64,000 nucleotides of DNA from positions 2,173,501 to 2,237,500 of the forward strand of contig NZ_JAPEPC010000001.1 in the NCBI RefSeq assembly GCF_026340465.1, in the 5' to 3' direction. Within the stretch, counting starts at the first letter, position 1, and each line of letters begins with the position of its first letter. The position numbers and the translations under genes were made by a program. The DNA is from Streptomyces sp. NBC_01306. Lineage in GTDB: Bacteria; Actinomycetota; Actinomycetes; Streptomycetales; Streptomycetaceae. Positions 46,055 through 54,271 of the stretch are shown piece after piece. The notes under the pieces are model-generated. The model made no database searches. It was given only the letters and a program-made list of their open reading frames with translations, and was not told where the DNA came from.

Positions 46055-46091
46055 ATGGAGCCCCCCACCGAAGGACGGCGGGGGGCTCCAT
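46055..46091. terminator. Hairpin terminator of the transglycosylase gene
   Basis: ATGGAGCCCCCCACCG (46055-46070) pairs with CGGCGGGGGGCTCCAT (46076-46091), with one A/C mismatch and a 5-nt loop. It lies 22 bp downstream of the leftward transglycosylase stop. Confidence 0.85.
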
Positions 46092-46113
46092 GGAGTTGAG
46101 CGGACAAGCCGCT

Positions 46114-46824
46114 CTAATACCAGCTGTTGGCCTGCCAGAACGACCACGCACCACAGGGGCTCTGGTAGCGGCTGTTCATGTAGTTCAGGCCCCACTTTAT
46201 CTGCGTGGCCGGATTGGTCTGCCAGTCGGCACCCGCGCTCGACATCTTCGAGCCCGGGAGAGCCTGCACGAGACCGTAGGCGCCGGAACCGGGGTTGGTC
46301 GCCTTGTAGTTCCAGCCGGACTCATGGCTCACGATGTTGCTGAAGCACTGGAACTGGTCGGACGGCATCATCTGCCGTGCCATGGCCTGGACCTGTGCGG
46401 CCGTGTACGAGCCCTGCGACGAGAAGCTGCTGGCGTCACGGACAGAAGAGCGGCTGGATTCCAGCTTCTTCTGCTCGGCACGCTTCTTCGCGGCCTCCTT
46501 GGCCTTGGCAACTGCCTCGTCAGCAGCTTCCTTCTTGGACTTCGCGTCCTTGGCGGCCTGGATGCGGGCCGACTCCTCCGCGGACTTCTTCGCTGCCGCG
46601 TCGGCCTGCACCGCCTGGGTGTCTGCCTGCTCCGTCAGCGACGCGACCTGGGCCTGCTGACCATCAGGAATGTCTGCGAGAGTCGTCGTGTCCGCGGCGG
46701 AGGCTGCATCGATGTTGTCGCCTGCGGGCATCGTGCTGCCCGATGCGACGCCGACAACTGCTCCTACGGTGGTGACCGCAGTGGCTGACGCCACCGCGAA
46801 TCCCCGGACCGAAATCCGGCTCAC
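46114..46824 (-). CDS. Secreted lytic transglycosylase (SLT-like) with coiled-coil region
   Basis: The protein has 236 residues. A signal peptide (basic VSRISVRGF, then a hydrophobic stretch of residues 10-30) is followed by an Ala/Lys/Glu-rich coiled-coil (about 55-110) and a C-terminal transglycosylase-like domain. That domain has SHESGWNYKATNPGSGAYG (Glu near 168 catalytic) and ends NYMNSRYQSPCGAWSFWQ. Such secreted enzymes cut peptidoglycan glycan strands during growth or germination. GTG 46824 has GGAAGGA at good spacing. A long untranslated leader with stable stems lies upstream. Confidence 0.88.
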   Translation of the reverse strand: MSRISVRGFAVASATAVTTVGAVVGVASGSTMPAGDNIDAASAADTTTLADIPDGQQAQVASLTEQADTQAVQADAAAKKSAEESARIQAAKDAKSKKEAADEAVAKAKEAAKKRAEQKKLESSRSSVRDASSFSSQGSYTAAQVQAMARQMMPSDQFQCFSNIVSHESGWNYKATNPGSGAYGLVQALPGSKMSSAGADWQTNPATQIKWGLNYMNSRYQSPCGAWSFWQANSWY

Positions 46825-47285
46825 ACGGTTTCCTTCCAGCAGCGACCGCTCGTGACCTCGCGGACGCAATCGTGCCCCTGGCGCGGGCCTCCCTGGCGTA
46901 CAGGTCACGGGAGGCACTGACCCGGTGGGCAACTCCCTTACGGAAGTGCCGCGTGGTGCTCGGGCGGCATACGGCGGCAAGTGTTGAGTTGTGTGGTGCT
47001 ACACCCCTGAGGGTGGACGTGTGCCGTATGCGGGGCCTGACGGAAGCAAGACTCTGCCCGAAGCCCACGCTTCAAGGCAAACGTCGGCCGAGTGTTAAAG
47101 CTCACACCCCGTTTGGCGCACGAGTTTTCTGGAGAACGCTGCGCAACAGAGAACCGCCCGGCTAGGCTCCTGCGCCTTGCCGGGCGGCTTCAACTGACCA
47201 GTACCGTACGGGCCGGTGTCTGGCAATACCTACTGGCCACACCTTCTGGCCATACCTTCTCCGGCCGTATCTTCCGGCAGTCCCT
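46825..47285 (-). promoter_or_regulatory. Long structured 5' leader and promoter region of the transglycosylase gene
   Basis: These 461 bp hold no gene. Read leftward, they contain a perfect 7-bp stem (46887-46893 with 46909-46915) close to the start codon and a 9-bp stem GCATACGGC/GCCGTATGC (46967-46975 with 47023-47031) spanning 47 nt. Cell-wall hydrolase genes in Streptomyces can be riboswitch-controlled (ydaO/c-di-AMP), but I did not find the ydaO conserved core. Two 13-bp repeats (CTGGCCAYACCTT) occur at 47233-47258, after the phoH stop. Confidence 0.4.
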
Positions 47286-48608
47286 CTAGAGCTGTCCGTC
47301 CTCCAGCATTTCGGTCACCAGCGCGGCGATCTGCGAGCGCTCGGACCGGGTGAGGGTGACATGGGCGAAGAGCGGATGCCCCTTCAGTTTCTCCACTACA
47401 GCGACCACTCCGTCGTACCGGCCGACCCGCAGGTTGTCCCGCTGGGCGACGTCGTGGGTCAGTACGACCCGCGAGTTCGAGCCAATCCGGGAGAGCACCG
47501 TCAGCAGGACGTTCCGCTCCAGGGACTGGGCCTCGTCCACGATGACGAACGCGTCGTGCAGTGAGCGGCCCCGGATATGAGTGAGCGGCAGGACTTCGAG
47601 CATGCCCCGTCCGACCACTTCCTCGATCACGTCCCGGCTCGTCACCGAGGAGAGCGTGTCGAAGACCGCCTGCGCCCAGGGCCCCATCTTCTCGGACTCG
47701 GAGCCGGGCAGATAGCCGAGTTCCTGCCCGCCGACCGCGTACAGCGGACGGAAGACCATCACCTTCTGGTGCTGCCTGCGCTCCAGGACGGCCTCAAGCC
47801 CCGCGCAGAGCGCCAGTGCGGACTTGCCGGTGCCGGCCCTGCCGCCCATCGAGATGATGCCGATGTCCGGATCGAGGAGCAGATCGAGCGCGATGCGCTG
47901 CTCGGCGCTGCGGCCGTGCAGCCCGAAGGCCTCGCGGTCGCCCCGTACGAGTTTCACATTGCCCTCGGCCGTGATCCGGCCCAGCGCCTTGCCGCGCTCG
48001 GACTGGAGCACCATGCCGGTGTGTACGGGCAGTTCGGCGGCCTCCGGTACATACAGGGTGTCCTCGGAGAAGAGCAGGTCCACCTGGTCGGGCGAGAGGG
48101 TCAGTTCGCTCATCCCCGTGTAGCCGGAGTCCGTGATCGCCAGTTCGGCGCGGTACTCCTCGGCGAGGAGTCCCACGGACGAGGCCTTGATGCGCAGCGG
48201 CAGGTCCTTGGAGACGACGGTGACGTCGAATCCCTCGGCCTGGAGGTTGCGCGCGACCGCGAGGATGCGTGAGTCGTTGTCCCCGAGCCGGTAGCCGGCC
48301 GGGAGCACGCTGGGATCCGAGTGGTTGAGTTCGACACGGAGGGTCCCGCCGAGTTCGCCCATGGGAAGAGGGGCGTCGAGACGTCCGTACCTCACCCGGA
48401 AGTCGTCCAGCAGGCGCAGCGCCTGCCGGGCGAAGTATCCGAGCTCCGGATGGTGCCTCTTGGCCTCCAGTTCCGTGACCACGACGATCGGGAGCACGAC
48501 CTCGTGCTCGTCGAACCGGGTCATGGCGTTGGGATCGGCCAGCAGGACGCTGGTGTCAAGAACATAAGTGCGCCTGTCGGGCATGCGGCGCTTAGTGCTG
48601 GTCACCAC
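47286..48608 (-). CDS. phoH: PIN-PhoH ATPase/RNase (PhoH2-type)
   Basis: The protein has 440 residues. The N-terminal PIN domain (about 8-140) has [23 protein letters not shown] and [10 protein letters not shown], with its acidic nuclease residues. The C-terminal PhoH ATPase has Walker [15 protein letters not shown] (near 254) and Walker [12 protein letters not shown]. PhoH2 proteins unwind and cleave RNA. No antitoxin-like gene is adjacent. GTG 48608 gives the conserved [16 protein letters not shown] start with GGGGG about 11 nt upstream; ATG 48584 is the alternative. Confidence 0.9.
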   Translation of the reverse strand: MVTSTKRRMPDRRTYVLDTSVLLADPNAMTRFDEHEVVLPIVVVTELEAKRHHPELGYFARQALRLLDDFRVRYGRLDAPLPMGELGGTLRVELNHSDPSVLPAGYRLGDNDSRILAVARNLQAEGFDVTVVSKDLPLRIKASSVGLLAEEYRAELAITDSGYTGMSELTLSPDQVDLLFSEDTLYVPEAAELPVHTGMVLQSERGKALGRITAEGNVKLVRGDREAFGLHGRSAEQRIALDLLLDPDIGIISMGGRAGTGKSALALCAGLEAVLERRQHQKVMVFRPLYAVGGQELGYLPGSESEKMGPWAQAVFDTLSSVTSRDVIEEVVGRGMLEVLPLTHIRGRSLHDAFVIVDEAQSLERNVLLTVLSRIGSNSRVVLTHDVAQRDNLRVGRYDGVVAVVEKLKGHPLFAHVTLTRSERSQIAALVTEMLEDGQL

Positions 48609-49055
48609 GGAAGGACGTACCCCCTTTGGACACAAGCCTGAGGTCGGGGAGCGACGGCGTCGCGGGCTGCTGGGACCGGGGCGGGCCCCCACCAGCGCGG
48701 AGGCCGGACCCGGCCCTCCACGTCGCCCGCGCTCACCGCACGGTCGTCCTGGTGCAAAGGGCCTCCCGGGCGAGCGGACCGGGCCGCTCACTGAGATACG
48801 ACATCCGTGGACCGGACGTCGACCTGGAAGGGGTATTCCCGCGAACGCCCGTTGCCATGCCAAGGCGTACGACCGGTTCCTGCCAGCGGCGGTGCGTACC
48901 GGGAGGTTTTCATCCGGCCGTCACCCTTGGCTGACCGGCGCGACGTCTGCGCGCCACCGGGTGTCCACCCTCGGAAAGCGCATAGTTCAGGCCATAACCC
49001 GAAAGGGTGCAAAGAGAGCGCGAACGGGGGTGCGGCGGGCGCGGGCCGGGGAGGC
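48609..49055. other. Intergenic region between uppS and phoH, no gene seen
   Basis: These 447 bp follow the leftward uppS gene and precede leftward phoH, so they should contain the phoH promoter and leader. Open frames here are short and have neither a ribosome site nor familiar motifs. I see no convincing terminator, riboswitch or tRNA. Confidence 0.5.
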
Positions 49056-49817
49056 TCAGGCGCCGTAGCGCCGGTGGCGGGCCGCGTAGTCGCGCAGCGC
49101 CCGCAGGAAGTCGACCTTGCGGAAAGCGGGCCAGAAAACTTCGCAGAAGTAATATTCGGAGTGCGCGCTCTGCCAGAGCATGAACCCGGAGAGTCGCTGC
49201 TCCCCGCTGGTACGGATCACCAGATCCGGGTCGGGCTGGCCGCGCGTGTAGAGGTGTTCCGAGATGCGCTCGACGTCGACGGTCTCGGCCAGCTCCTCGA
49301 AGGAGGTGCCCTTCTGGGCGTGCTCCAGCAGGAGCGAGCGGACCGCGTCGGCGATCTCCTGGCGCCCGCCGTAGCCGACCGCGACATTGACGAGTATCCC
49401 GGTGTTGCCCGTGGTCGCCTCTTCGGCTTCCTTGAGGACGGCCTGGGTGTGGCCGGGGAGCAGGTCGAGCGCACCGACGTGGTGGACCCGCCAGCGGCCG
49501 TCCGCCGCGAGGCCCCTGACCGTGTCCTCGATGATGCCGAAGAGCGCGGTCAGCTCCTCCTGCGGGCGGTCGAAGTTGTCCGTCGACAGCAGCCAGAGCG
49601 TGGCGACCTCGACCTCGGTCTCGGCGCACCAGCCGAGGAACTCGGTGATCTTGTCGGCCCCGGCCTTGTGGCCCTCCGCGGCAGTGCCTCCGGACGCCTT
49701 GGCCCAGCGCCGGTTGCCGTCCAGAATGAGTCCGATGTGCTTGGGCACCTGGTCGTGGTCGAGGCGGCCTTCCACCCGACGTGCGTAGAGCCCGTACACC
49801 AGGTCGCGCAAGTTCAC
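49056..49817 (-). CDS. uppS: Isoprenyl transferase (undecaprenyl diphosphate synthase family)
   Basis: The protein has 253 residues. The cis-prenyltransferase signature is HIGLILDGNRRWAK with catalytic Asp33, followed by GHKAGADKI, LSTDNFDRP, and the C-terminal PDPDLVIRTSGEQRLSGFML plus WPAFRKVDF. It condenses IPP onto allylic diphosphates with Z geometry to make polyprenyl carriers for wall synthesis. Streptomyces usually has two such genes, so the chain length made here is unsure. GTG 49817 gives the conserved MNLRDLVY start. Confidence 0.94.
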   Translation of the reverse strand: MNLRDLVYGLYARRVEGRLDHDQVPKHIGLILDGNRRWAKASGGTAAEGHKAGADKITEFLGWCAETEVEVATLWLLSTDNFDRPQEELTALFGIIEDTVRGLAADGRWRVHHVGALDLLPGHTQAVLKEAEEATTGNTGILVNVAVGYGGRQEIADAVRSLLLEHAQKGTSFEELAETVDVERISEHLYTRGQPDPDLVIRTSGEQRLSGFMLWQSAHSEYYFCEVFWPAFRKVDFLRALRDYAARHRRYGA

Positions 49818-50018
49818 TGCGATTCACCTCGCGATGTCGTGCCGGACGCCCTGCCCGACGTGCTTTTCGGCTGGGGTCCCGGGAGGCGTACCCCCAGGAC
49901 GGCACAGCACTGAGTCCGGACCTCCGTGCGGTGGCAATCGCCCGAGCCGCCACAGTACTGCGCAGGGGTCATGACAGCCCAACCCGGCCTGTCACAAGTC
50001 CGTGATAAGGAGGGGCCT

Positions 50019-51056
50019 GTGACTGATTCTCTTCGTTATTCCGCCGCTGATGACCGATACGACTCCATGGAGTACCGGCGCAGCGGCCGCAGCGGGCTGA
50101 AACTCCCCGCTGTCTCGCTCGGCCTGTGGCACAACTTCGGCGACGACCGCACGCTCGACTCGCAGCGTGAGATCCTCCGCCGCGCCTTCGACACCGGTGT
50201 GACCCATTTCGACCTTGCCAACAACTACGGCCCGCCGGCCGGCTCCGCCGAGCTCAACTTCGGCAAGCTCTTCGCCCAGGACTTCACCCCCTACCGGGAC
50301 GAACTGGTCATTTCGACCAAGGCCGGCTATCTGATGCACCCCGGCCCGTACGGCGAGTGGGGCTCGCGCAAGTACCTGCTGTCCTCGCTGGACGCCTCGC
50401 TCACGCGGATGGGTCTCGACTACGTCGACATCTTCTACTCCCACCGCTTCGACCCGGACACTCCTCTTGAGGAGACGATGGGCGCGCTGGCCTCCGCCGT
50501 GCAGCAGGGCAAGGCGCTGTACGTCGGGGTCTCCTCGTACAACAGCGAGCAGACCGCGGAGGCCGCCCGCATCCTCAAGGAGATGGGCGTCCCCGCCCTG
50601 ATCCACCAGCCCTCGTACTCCATGATCAACCGCTGGACCGAGGACGACGGGCTGCTCGACACCCTGGAGACGGCCGGAATGGGCTGCATCTCCTTCGTGC
50701 CGCTCGCGCAGGGCCTGCTCACCGGCAAGTATCTGAAGGGCATCCCGGAGGGTTCGCGTGCCACTCAGGGCAAGTCGCTCGACCCGGATCTGCTCTCGGA
50801 CGAGGTCGTACGCCGGCTCAACGGGCTCAACGAGATCGCGAAGCGGCGGGGCCAGTCCCTGGCGCAGCTGGCACTCAACTGGGTGCTGCGCGATCCGCGG
50901 ATGACCTCCGCGCTGATCGGCGCCTCCAGCGTGAAGCAACTGGACGAGAACGTCGCGGCCCTCGCGGCGGCTCCGCTCTCCGCCGAGGAGCTGACCGAGA
51001 TCGACTCGTTCGCCGTCGACACCGCGGGCACCAACATCTGGGCCGGCCGGAGCTGA
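50019..51056 (+). CDS. Aldo/keto reductase (YghZ/MgrA-like)
   Basis: This 345-residue TIM-barrel NADPH reductase has MEYRRSGRSGLKLPAVSLGLW, FDLANNYGPPAGSAE (catalytic Asp and Tyr), ISTKAGY (Lys), IFYSHRFD (His) and the NADPH-binding ALIGASSVKQLDEN. It most resembles YghZ, which reduces L-glyceraldehyde-3-phosphate and methylglyoxal-type carbonyls. GTG 50019 has AAGGAGGGG upstream. It is divergent from uppS. Confidence 0.92.
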   Translation: MTDSLRYSAADDRYDSMEYRRSGRSGLKLPAVSLGLWHNFGDDRTLDSQREILRRAFDTGVTHFDLANNYGPPAGSAELNFGKLFAQDFTPYRDELVISTKAGYLMHPGPYGEWGSRKYLLSSLDASLTRMGLDYVDIFYSHRFDPDTPLEETMGALASAVQQGKALYVGVSSYNSEQTAEAARILKEMGVPALIHQPSYSMINRWTEDDGLLDTLETAGMGCISFVPLAQGLLTGKYLKGIPEGSRATQGKSLDPDLLSDEVVRRLNGLNEIAKRRGQSLAQLALNWVLRDPRMTSALIGASSVKQLDENVAALAAAPLSAEELTEIDSFAVDTAGTNIWAGRS

Positions 51057-51114
51057 CCCCCGGAAGCGGCGCGGGGCGGGAAAGCGCAGCGCCGGGAATC
51101 GGGGCATAAAAAAA

Positions 51115-51150
51115 CGGGCCGGTCCGTGGGGGGGGATACGGACCGGCCCG
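51115..51150 (-). terminator. Rho-independent terminator with U-run for the prepilin peptidase gene
   Basis: CGGGCCGGTCCGT (51115-51127) pairs with ACGGACCGGCCCG (51138-51150). On the minus strand the stem is followed by the complement of an A7 run (51108-51114), that is a U-tract, making it a textbook intrinsic terminator. It can also stop rightward transcription from the aldo/keto reductase. Confidence 0.92.
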
Positions 51151-51221
51151 AGGGGGGGGTTTCCACCATAACCCTTCATAAGTCGTGCTGGGGCCACGCC
51201 GTGCCCCCCGGCGCTCCGGGA

Positions 51222-51941
51222 TTACGCTCCGAAGCCGCCGAGCAGCAGACCGGTGAGCGCGCCCGCCACCATGAAGGGGCTGAACGGCATCGCGGTCTTG
51301 CGGCCCGCGCGCCCCCGCAGGATCAGGCCGACGCCGTAGAGCGCGCCGTAGACGAACCCGGCGAAGGTGCCGAGCAGCAGCACCCCCCAGCCGTACCAGC
51401 CGAGGGCCACCCCGAGACCGGCCGCCAGTTTGACGTCGCCGAAGCCCATGCCGTTGGGGTTGATGAGGAAGAGCACGAAGTAACCGCCGCCCAGGGCGAG
51501 TCCGCCGAGCAGGGCGCCCGTCCACGAGCCCCGCGCGCCGGGCAGCAGCGCCGCGGCTCCCAGCAGGGCCGCGGTCGCCGCGACGATGGGCAGGGTGAGG
51601 ACGTCGGGCAGCCGCTGCACGGCGCGGTCCACCAGGGCCAGCAGAACGAGGGCGGGCGCGAGCAGCACCCAGACGGCCGCTTCGGGGACCGGCCCAGCCG
51701 CCGCGGCGAGCGCGGCGCAGCACAGGGCGGTGACCGCGGCGGTCACCGGTGTACTGGGCCCGTACCAGCCGCCGGTCCCGCGCGCCGGGCCGAGCCAGCC
51801 GGCGATGGGCTGCCCCGACGGGGTGGCCCCGTGCCAGGGAGTCCCGGGGGCCACCGCGAGGCGGTAGGCGGGGCGCGGCAGCAGAGTCCCCACGGCGGCG
51901 CCGAAGCAGGCGGCGAGTACGACGATCAGCGCGGCAGACAC
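51222..51941 (-). CDS. Prepilin peptidase (A24 family, single peptidase domain)
   Basis: This 239-residue polytopic membrane protein has about seven helices. The two catalytic Asp motifs of type IV prepilin peptidases are present: LALVDRAVQRLPDVLT and GMGFGDVKLA. The N-terminal cysteine-rich methyltransferase domain of Gram-negative PilD is absent, as usual in actinobacteria. It would process prepilin-like leader peptides for Tad-type pili or secretion, but no pilin gene is near. Confidence 0.88.
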   Translation of the reverse strand: MSAALIVVLAACFGAAVGTLLPRPAYRLAVAPGTPWHGATPSGQPIAGWLGPARGTGGWYGPSTPVTAAVTALCCAALAAAAGPVPEAAVWVLLAPALVLLALVDRAVQRLPDVLTLPIVAATAALLGAAALLPGARGSWTGALLGGLALGGGYFVLFLINPNGMGFGDVKLAAGLGVALGWYGWGVLLLGTFAGFVYGALYGVGLILRGRAGRKTAMPFSPFMVAGALTGLLLGGFGA

Positions 51942-52039
51942 CCGGCCGAGTTTAGACCGGCCGGGGGAACGGGGTCCGGGTCATGCGCCGCCCTCCCGGA
52001 AGGGGCGGGCACGGGCCGGGGAGGGGCGTGCGGGCGTGC

Positions 52040-52058
52040 GGGCGGGCGGGCGGGCGGG
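52040..52058 (+). repeat. Perfect G-quadruplex motif
   Basis: Five GGG runs separated by single C bases fill 52040-52058, preceded by two more GGG-type runs from 52032. It lies between the methyltransferase stop (52103, leftward) and the prepilin peptidase start (51941, leftward), in the latter's likely promoter. Confidence 0.8.
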
Positions 52059-52102
52059 CCACTACAGCCGGTGGACACCGGGCCAAGGGATCAAAGGGGG
52101 GA

Positions 52103-52837
52103 TCACCGCGGCTTGCGGGCCTCGATGAGGAAGCGCGTCGTGTGCGCGAGGAACGGTCCCTCGGCCTCGATCCGCTCGTGCAGGGCCCGGAGCTGCGGCA
52201 GATACGCCTCCGTGGTGAAACCGGGCACCATCCAGATCACCTTGCGCAGGAAGTAGATGACAGCGCCGATGTCGAAGAACTCGGTGCGCAGGCTCTCCAG
52301 CCGCAGATCGGTCACCTCCAGCCCCGCCGCCCGCGCCGCGGTGCGCGCCGCCTCCGGGTCGCGTCCCTTGCGCGCTTCGGGCTGCGGGCCGAGGAAGTAC
52401 TCGACGAGCTCGAAGACGCTGGCCGGGCCGACCTCCTGGGAGAAGTACGTACCGCCGGGGGCCAGTACCCGGGCGATCTCCTCCCAGTGGGCCTTCACCG
52501 GATGGCGGCTGACGACCAGGTCGAAGGCCCCGTCGGCGAAGGGCAGCGGCGGCTCGTCCGGGTCGGCCACCACCGCCGCACCCAGCGGATGCAGCAGGGC
52601 GGTGGCCTTGGCCACGTTCGGCGGCCAGGCCTCGGTGGCCACCGTCAGCGGCGGCAGCTTCGCCACCCCGGCCAGCACCTCCCCGCCGCCGGTCTGGATG
52701 TCGAGGGCGGCCGATGCCCGGCCCATCCGCTCCCCCATCGCACGGGCGTACCCCCACGACGGGCGCTCCTCGGTGGCACGCCCGTCCAGCCAGGAGAAGT
52801 CCCAGCCGTCGACGGATACGGAGTCGGCCTCGGCCAC
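52103..52837 (-). CDS. Class I methyltransferase with 5' end replaced by an IS fragment
   Basis: From GTG 52837 the frame gives 244 residues with the SAM-binding core VLAGVAKLPPLTVATEAWPP, FDLVVSRHPVKAHW and VLAPGGTYFSQEVGP. Family members begin with a segment like TSRTFEELVAEA, and exactly this reads in frame upstream (TSRTFEEL at about 52838-52861), but the codon before it is GTC and then IS sequence begins. The native start codon thus seems lost. GTG 52837, internal to the original protein, is the best remaining start, so the product may lack about 9 residues. Activity is uncertain. Confidence 0.7.
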   Translation of the reverse strand: MAEADSVSVDGWDFSWLDGRATEERPSWGYARAMGERMGRASAALDIQTGGGEVLAGVAKLPPLTVATEAWPPNVAKATALLHPLGAAVVADPDEPPLPFADGAFDLVVSRHPVKAHWEEIARVLAPGGTYFSQEVGPASVFELVEYFLGPQPEARKGRDPEAARTAARAAGLEVTDLRLESLRTEFFDIGAVIYFLRKVIWMVPGFTTEAYLPQLRALHERIEAEGPFLAHTTRFLIEARKPR

Positions 52838-52861
52838 CAGCTCTTCAAAGGTCCTGGACGT

Positions 52862-53387
52862 GACTCCTCCTCCGGCTGTAGCCGGGGGCTTCTCGCTAGG
52901 CCGGGTTGGCGTCGCGGCGGACCAGCCCGGCCCGTAGAACGTTGGTGGCTCCCACTGTATCGGCGTGCGCGTTGTGGCCGCAGCTGACGCAGTGGAACTT
53001 CTCCTGGGTAGGCCGGTTCTCCGCTGAGACGTGCCCGCATTCGGGGCAGGTCCGGGAGGTGTTGCAGGGGTCCACGGCGATCACTTCCCGTCCGGCGCTT
53101 TCAGCCTTGGCGTGCAGGATCATCAGGAACACCCCCCATCCGGCATCGGCGATGCTGCGGTTGAGTCCGGCCTTCGCCGCCGCTCCGTTGGGCAGGAATC
53201 CGCCTGCCTGCTCGGGATCGGGCTTCGGTGCCGGGGCCTTGATCATGTTGCGGATCTTCAGGTCTTCGTGCGTTTTGACCCTGCCGACCACCGGACGGTG
53301 CTGGTTGACCTTGATGTGTCCGACGCCCTGGAACCGGACACGAGTCACAGGGTCGCGCGGGGTGAAGTTCCGGATGACGGCCCGTAG
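52862..53387 (-). mobile_element. IS200/IS605-type element remnant (right end plus decayed tnpB)
   Basis: The fragment consists of the tnpB pseudogene and, beyond its stop, a conserved right-end hairpin (stem CCGGCT/AGCCGG within 52869-52888). There is no tnpA. Both sides border broken genes: a methyltransferase lacking its start codon at about 52861 and a GntR regulator lacking most of its 5' part at 53388. The left border is approximate. Confidence 0.75.
52896..53387 (-). pseudogene. tnpB (IS605 OrfB-like RNA-guided nuclease), internally deleted
   Basis: The C-terminal part is well preserved. EDLKIRNM would carry the RuvC-II Glu, followed by LNRSIADAGWGVF, a CPECG...CVSCG zinc finger, and HADTVGATNVLRAG with the RuvC-III Asp. 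Before it, a segment FQGVGHIKVNQHRPVVG from the N-terminal wedge domain is joined directly to THEDL, so roughly a hundred residues including the RuvC-I Asp are missing. The N-terminus is also lost. About 160 residues remain, so no nuclease activity is expected. Confidence 0.85.
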
Positions 53388-53591
53388 TCGCGGTTCGACC
53401 GGTTCGTCCCCGTGCTGCGGGAAGGGCTCATCGAGCTGGTGGCGCTGCTCGGCCTGCGCAGCCATGACCCGAACCACGGCGACGAACCGCACACCGCACT
53501 GGTGGCGGCGGTCCGCCGGGGCGACGCGGACGCCGCGGGCCGGATCCTTCAGGCCGAGATCTCGGCCACGGTGGGGCTGCTCGGGAAGTAA
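53388..53591 (+). pseudogene. C-terminal remnant of a GntR/FadR-type (FCD domain) regulator
   Basis: Downstream of an in-frame TAG (53385-53387), 67 codons read FDRFVPVLREGLIELVALLG, then HGDEPHTALVAAVRRGDADA and AEISATVGLLGK before TAA. This is the last part of an FCD ligand-binding domain (the HxALVxAxxxGD helix). The HTH and most of the FCD domain are gone, replaced by the tnpB fragment. The 3' end overlaps the convergent STAS gene by 43 bp. Confidence 0.75.
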
Positions 53592-53938
53592 CCGGCCAGG
53601 CCGGTGACCCGCAGCATCCGCAGATGCAGCGCGCGGGTGCAGACCAGGTCGATGGAGCCGCCGCGGTCGAGCACCCGCCGTCTGGCACGGCAGAGCAACC
53701 CCAGCGCCGCGCAGTCGATGAAGGTCGCGGGGCGGAGGTCGACGATCACGCGCGCGCCCTGGGGCGCGGTGGCGGCGTCGGTGCACTCACGGATGTGGCC
53801 CGCCGCGAGGAGGTCGATCTCGCCGCGCAGCTCGACCACGGTGAAACGGCCCGCGGTGTAACTGCGGGCGGCCGGGCCCGACGGCTCCGTGCGCTGTGAC
53901 TTCTCTGTGTGTTCCGTGTGCTCGTCCTTCGTATCCAT
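53549..53938 (-). CDS. STAS-domain protein (anti-anti-sigma type) without phosphoacceptor Ser
   Basis: The protein has 129 residues. After a charged start (about 1-28, rich in EHT), a STAS fold runs from AGRFTVVELRGEIDLLAAG to the end. In SpoIIAA/RsbV the phosphorylated residue lies in a D-S-S/T-G motif; here it reads FIDCAALGLL (Asp75-Cys76-Ala77). It therefore cannot be switched off by a standard anti-sigma kinase, or it serves a different role. ATG 53938 has GGGGG 7 nt upstream. Confidence 0.85.
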   Translation of the reverse strand: MDTKDEHTEHTEKSQRTEPSGPAARSYTAGRFTVVELRGEIDLLAAGHIRECTDAATAPQGARVIVDLRPATFIDCAALGLLCRARRRVLDRGGSIDLVCTRALHLRMLRVTGLAGYFPSSPTVAEISA

Positions 53939-54271
53939 GACGGACCCCCGTTCGGTCGCTGTGGCATCGGTCCGGTCGGCGGCAACGGGCCGGCCTGCGA
54001 GGGCCTGGGCGACGTGACACACCTTAGGAAGCGCCGCGGTGCAGAAACGTGCATGCTTGCCCTGATTCACCTGGCTGGGTGAAGCAGCCGGTGAACCGCC
54101 GCCCGCCCGAGCCGAGTTGTCCGCACAGGTCCGGGTCCATGGGTGGCGCGAATGACCCCGTGCGGGTGGGCCGGACACGCCCTAGGGTGGGCCGTACGGC
54201 ATCGCGCGTCGGTCACCGGCCGGGTGAGGCGTGGAGGTGGCCCGTGAGATGCCCGTTGGAGGCATTCCACA

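Noticed and set aside
46825..47285. ydaO (c-di-AMP) riboswitch before the transglycosylase gene
   Set aside because: Expected from related cell-wall hydrolase genes, but the conserved GGTGAATC-type core and partner segments were not found; only unassigned stems are reported.
48609..49055. Possible cobalamin-type or other riboswitch upstream of phoH
   Set aside because: The sequence has several GC-rich segments but none of the conserved riboswitch boxes I know.
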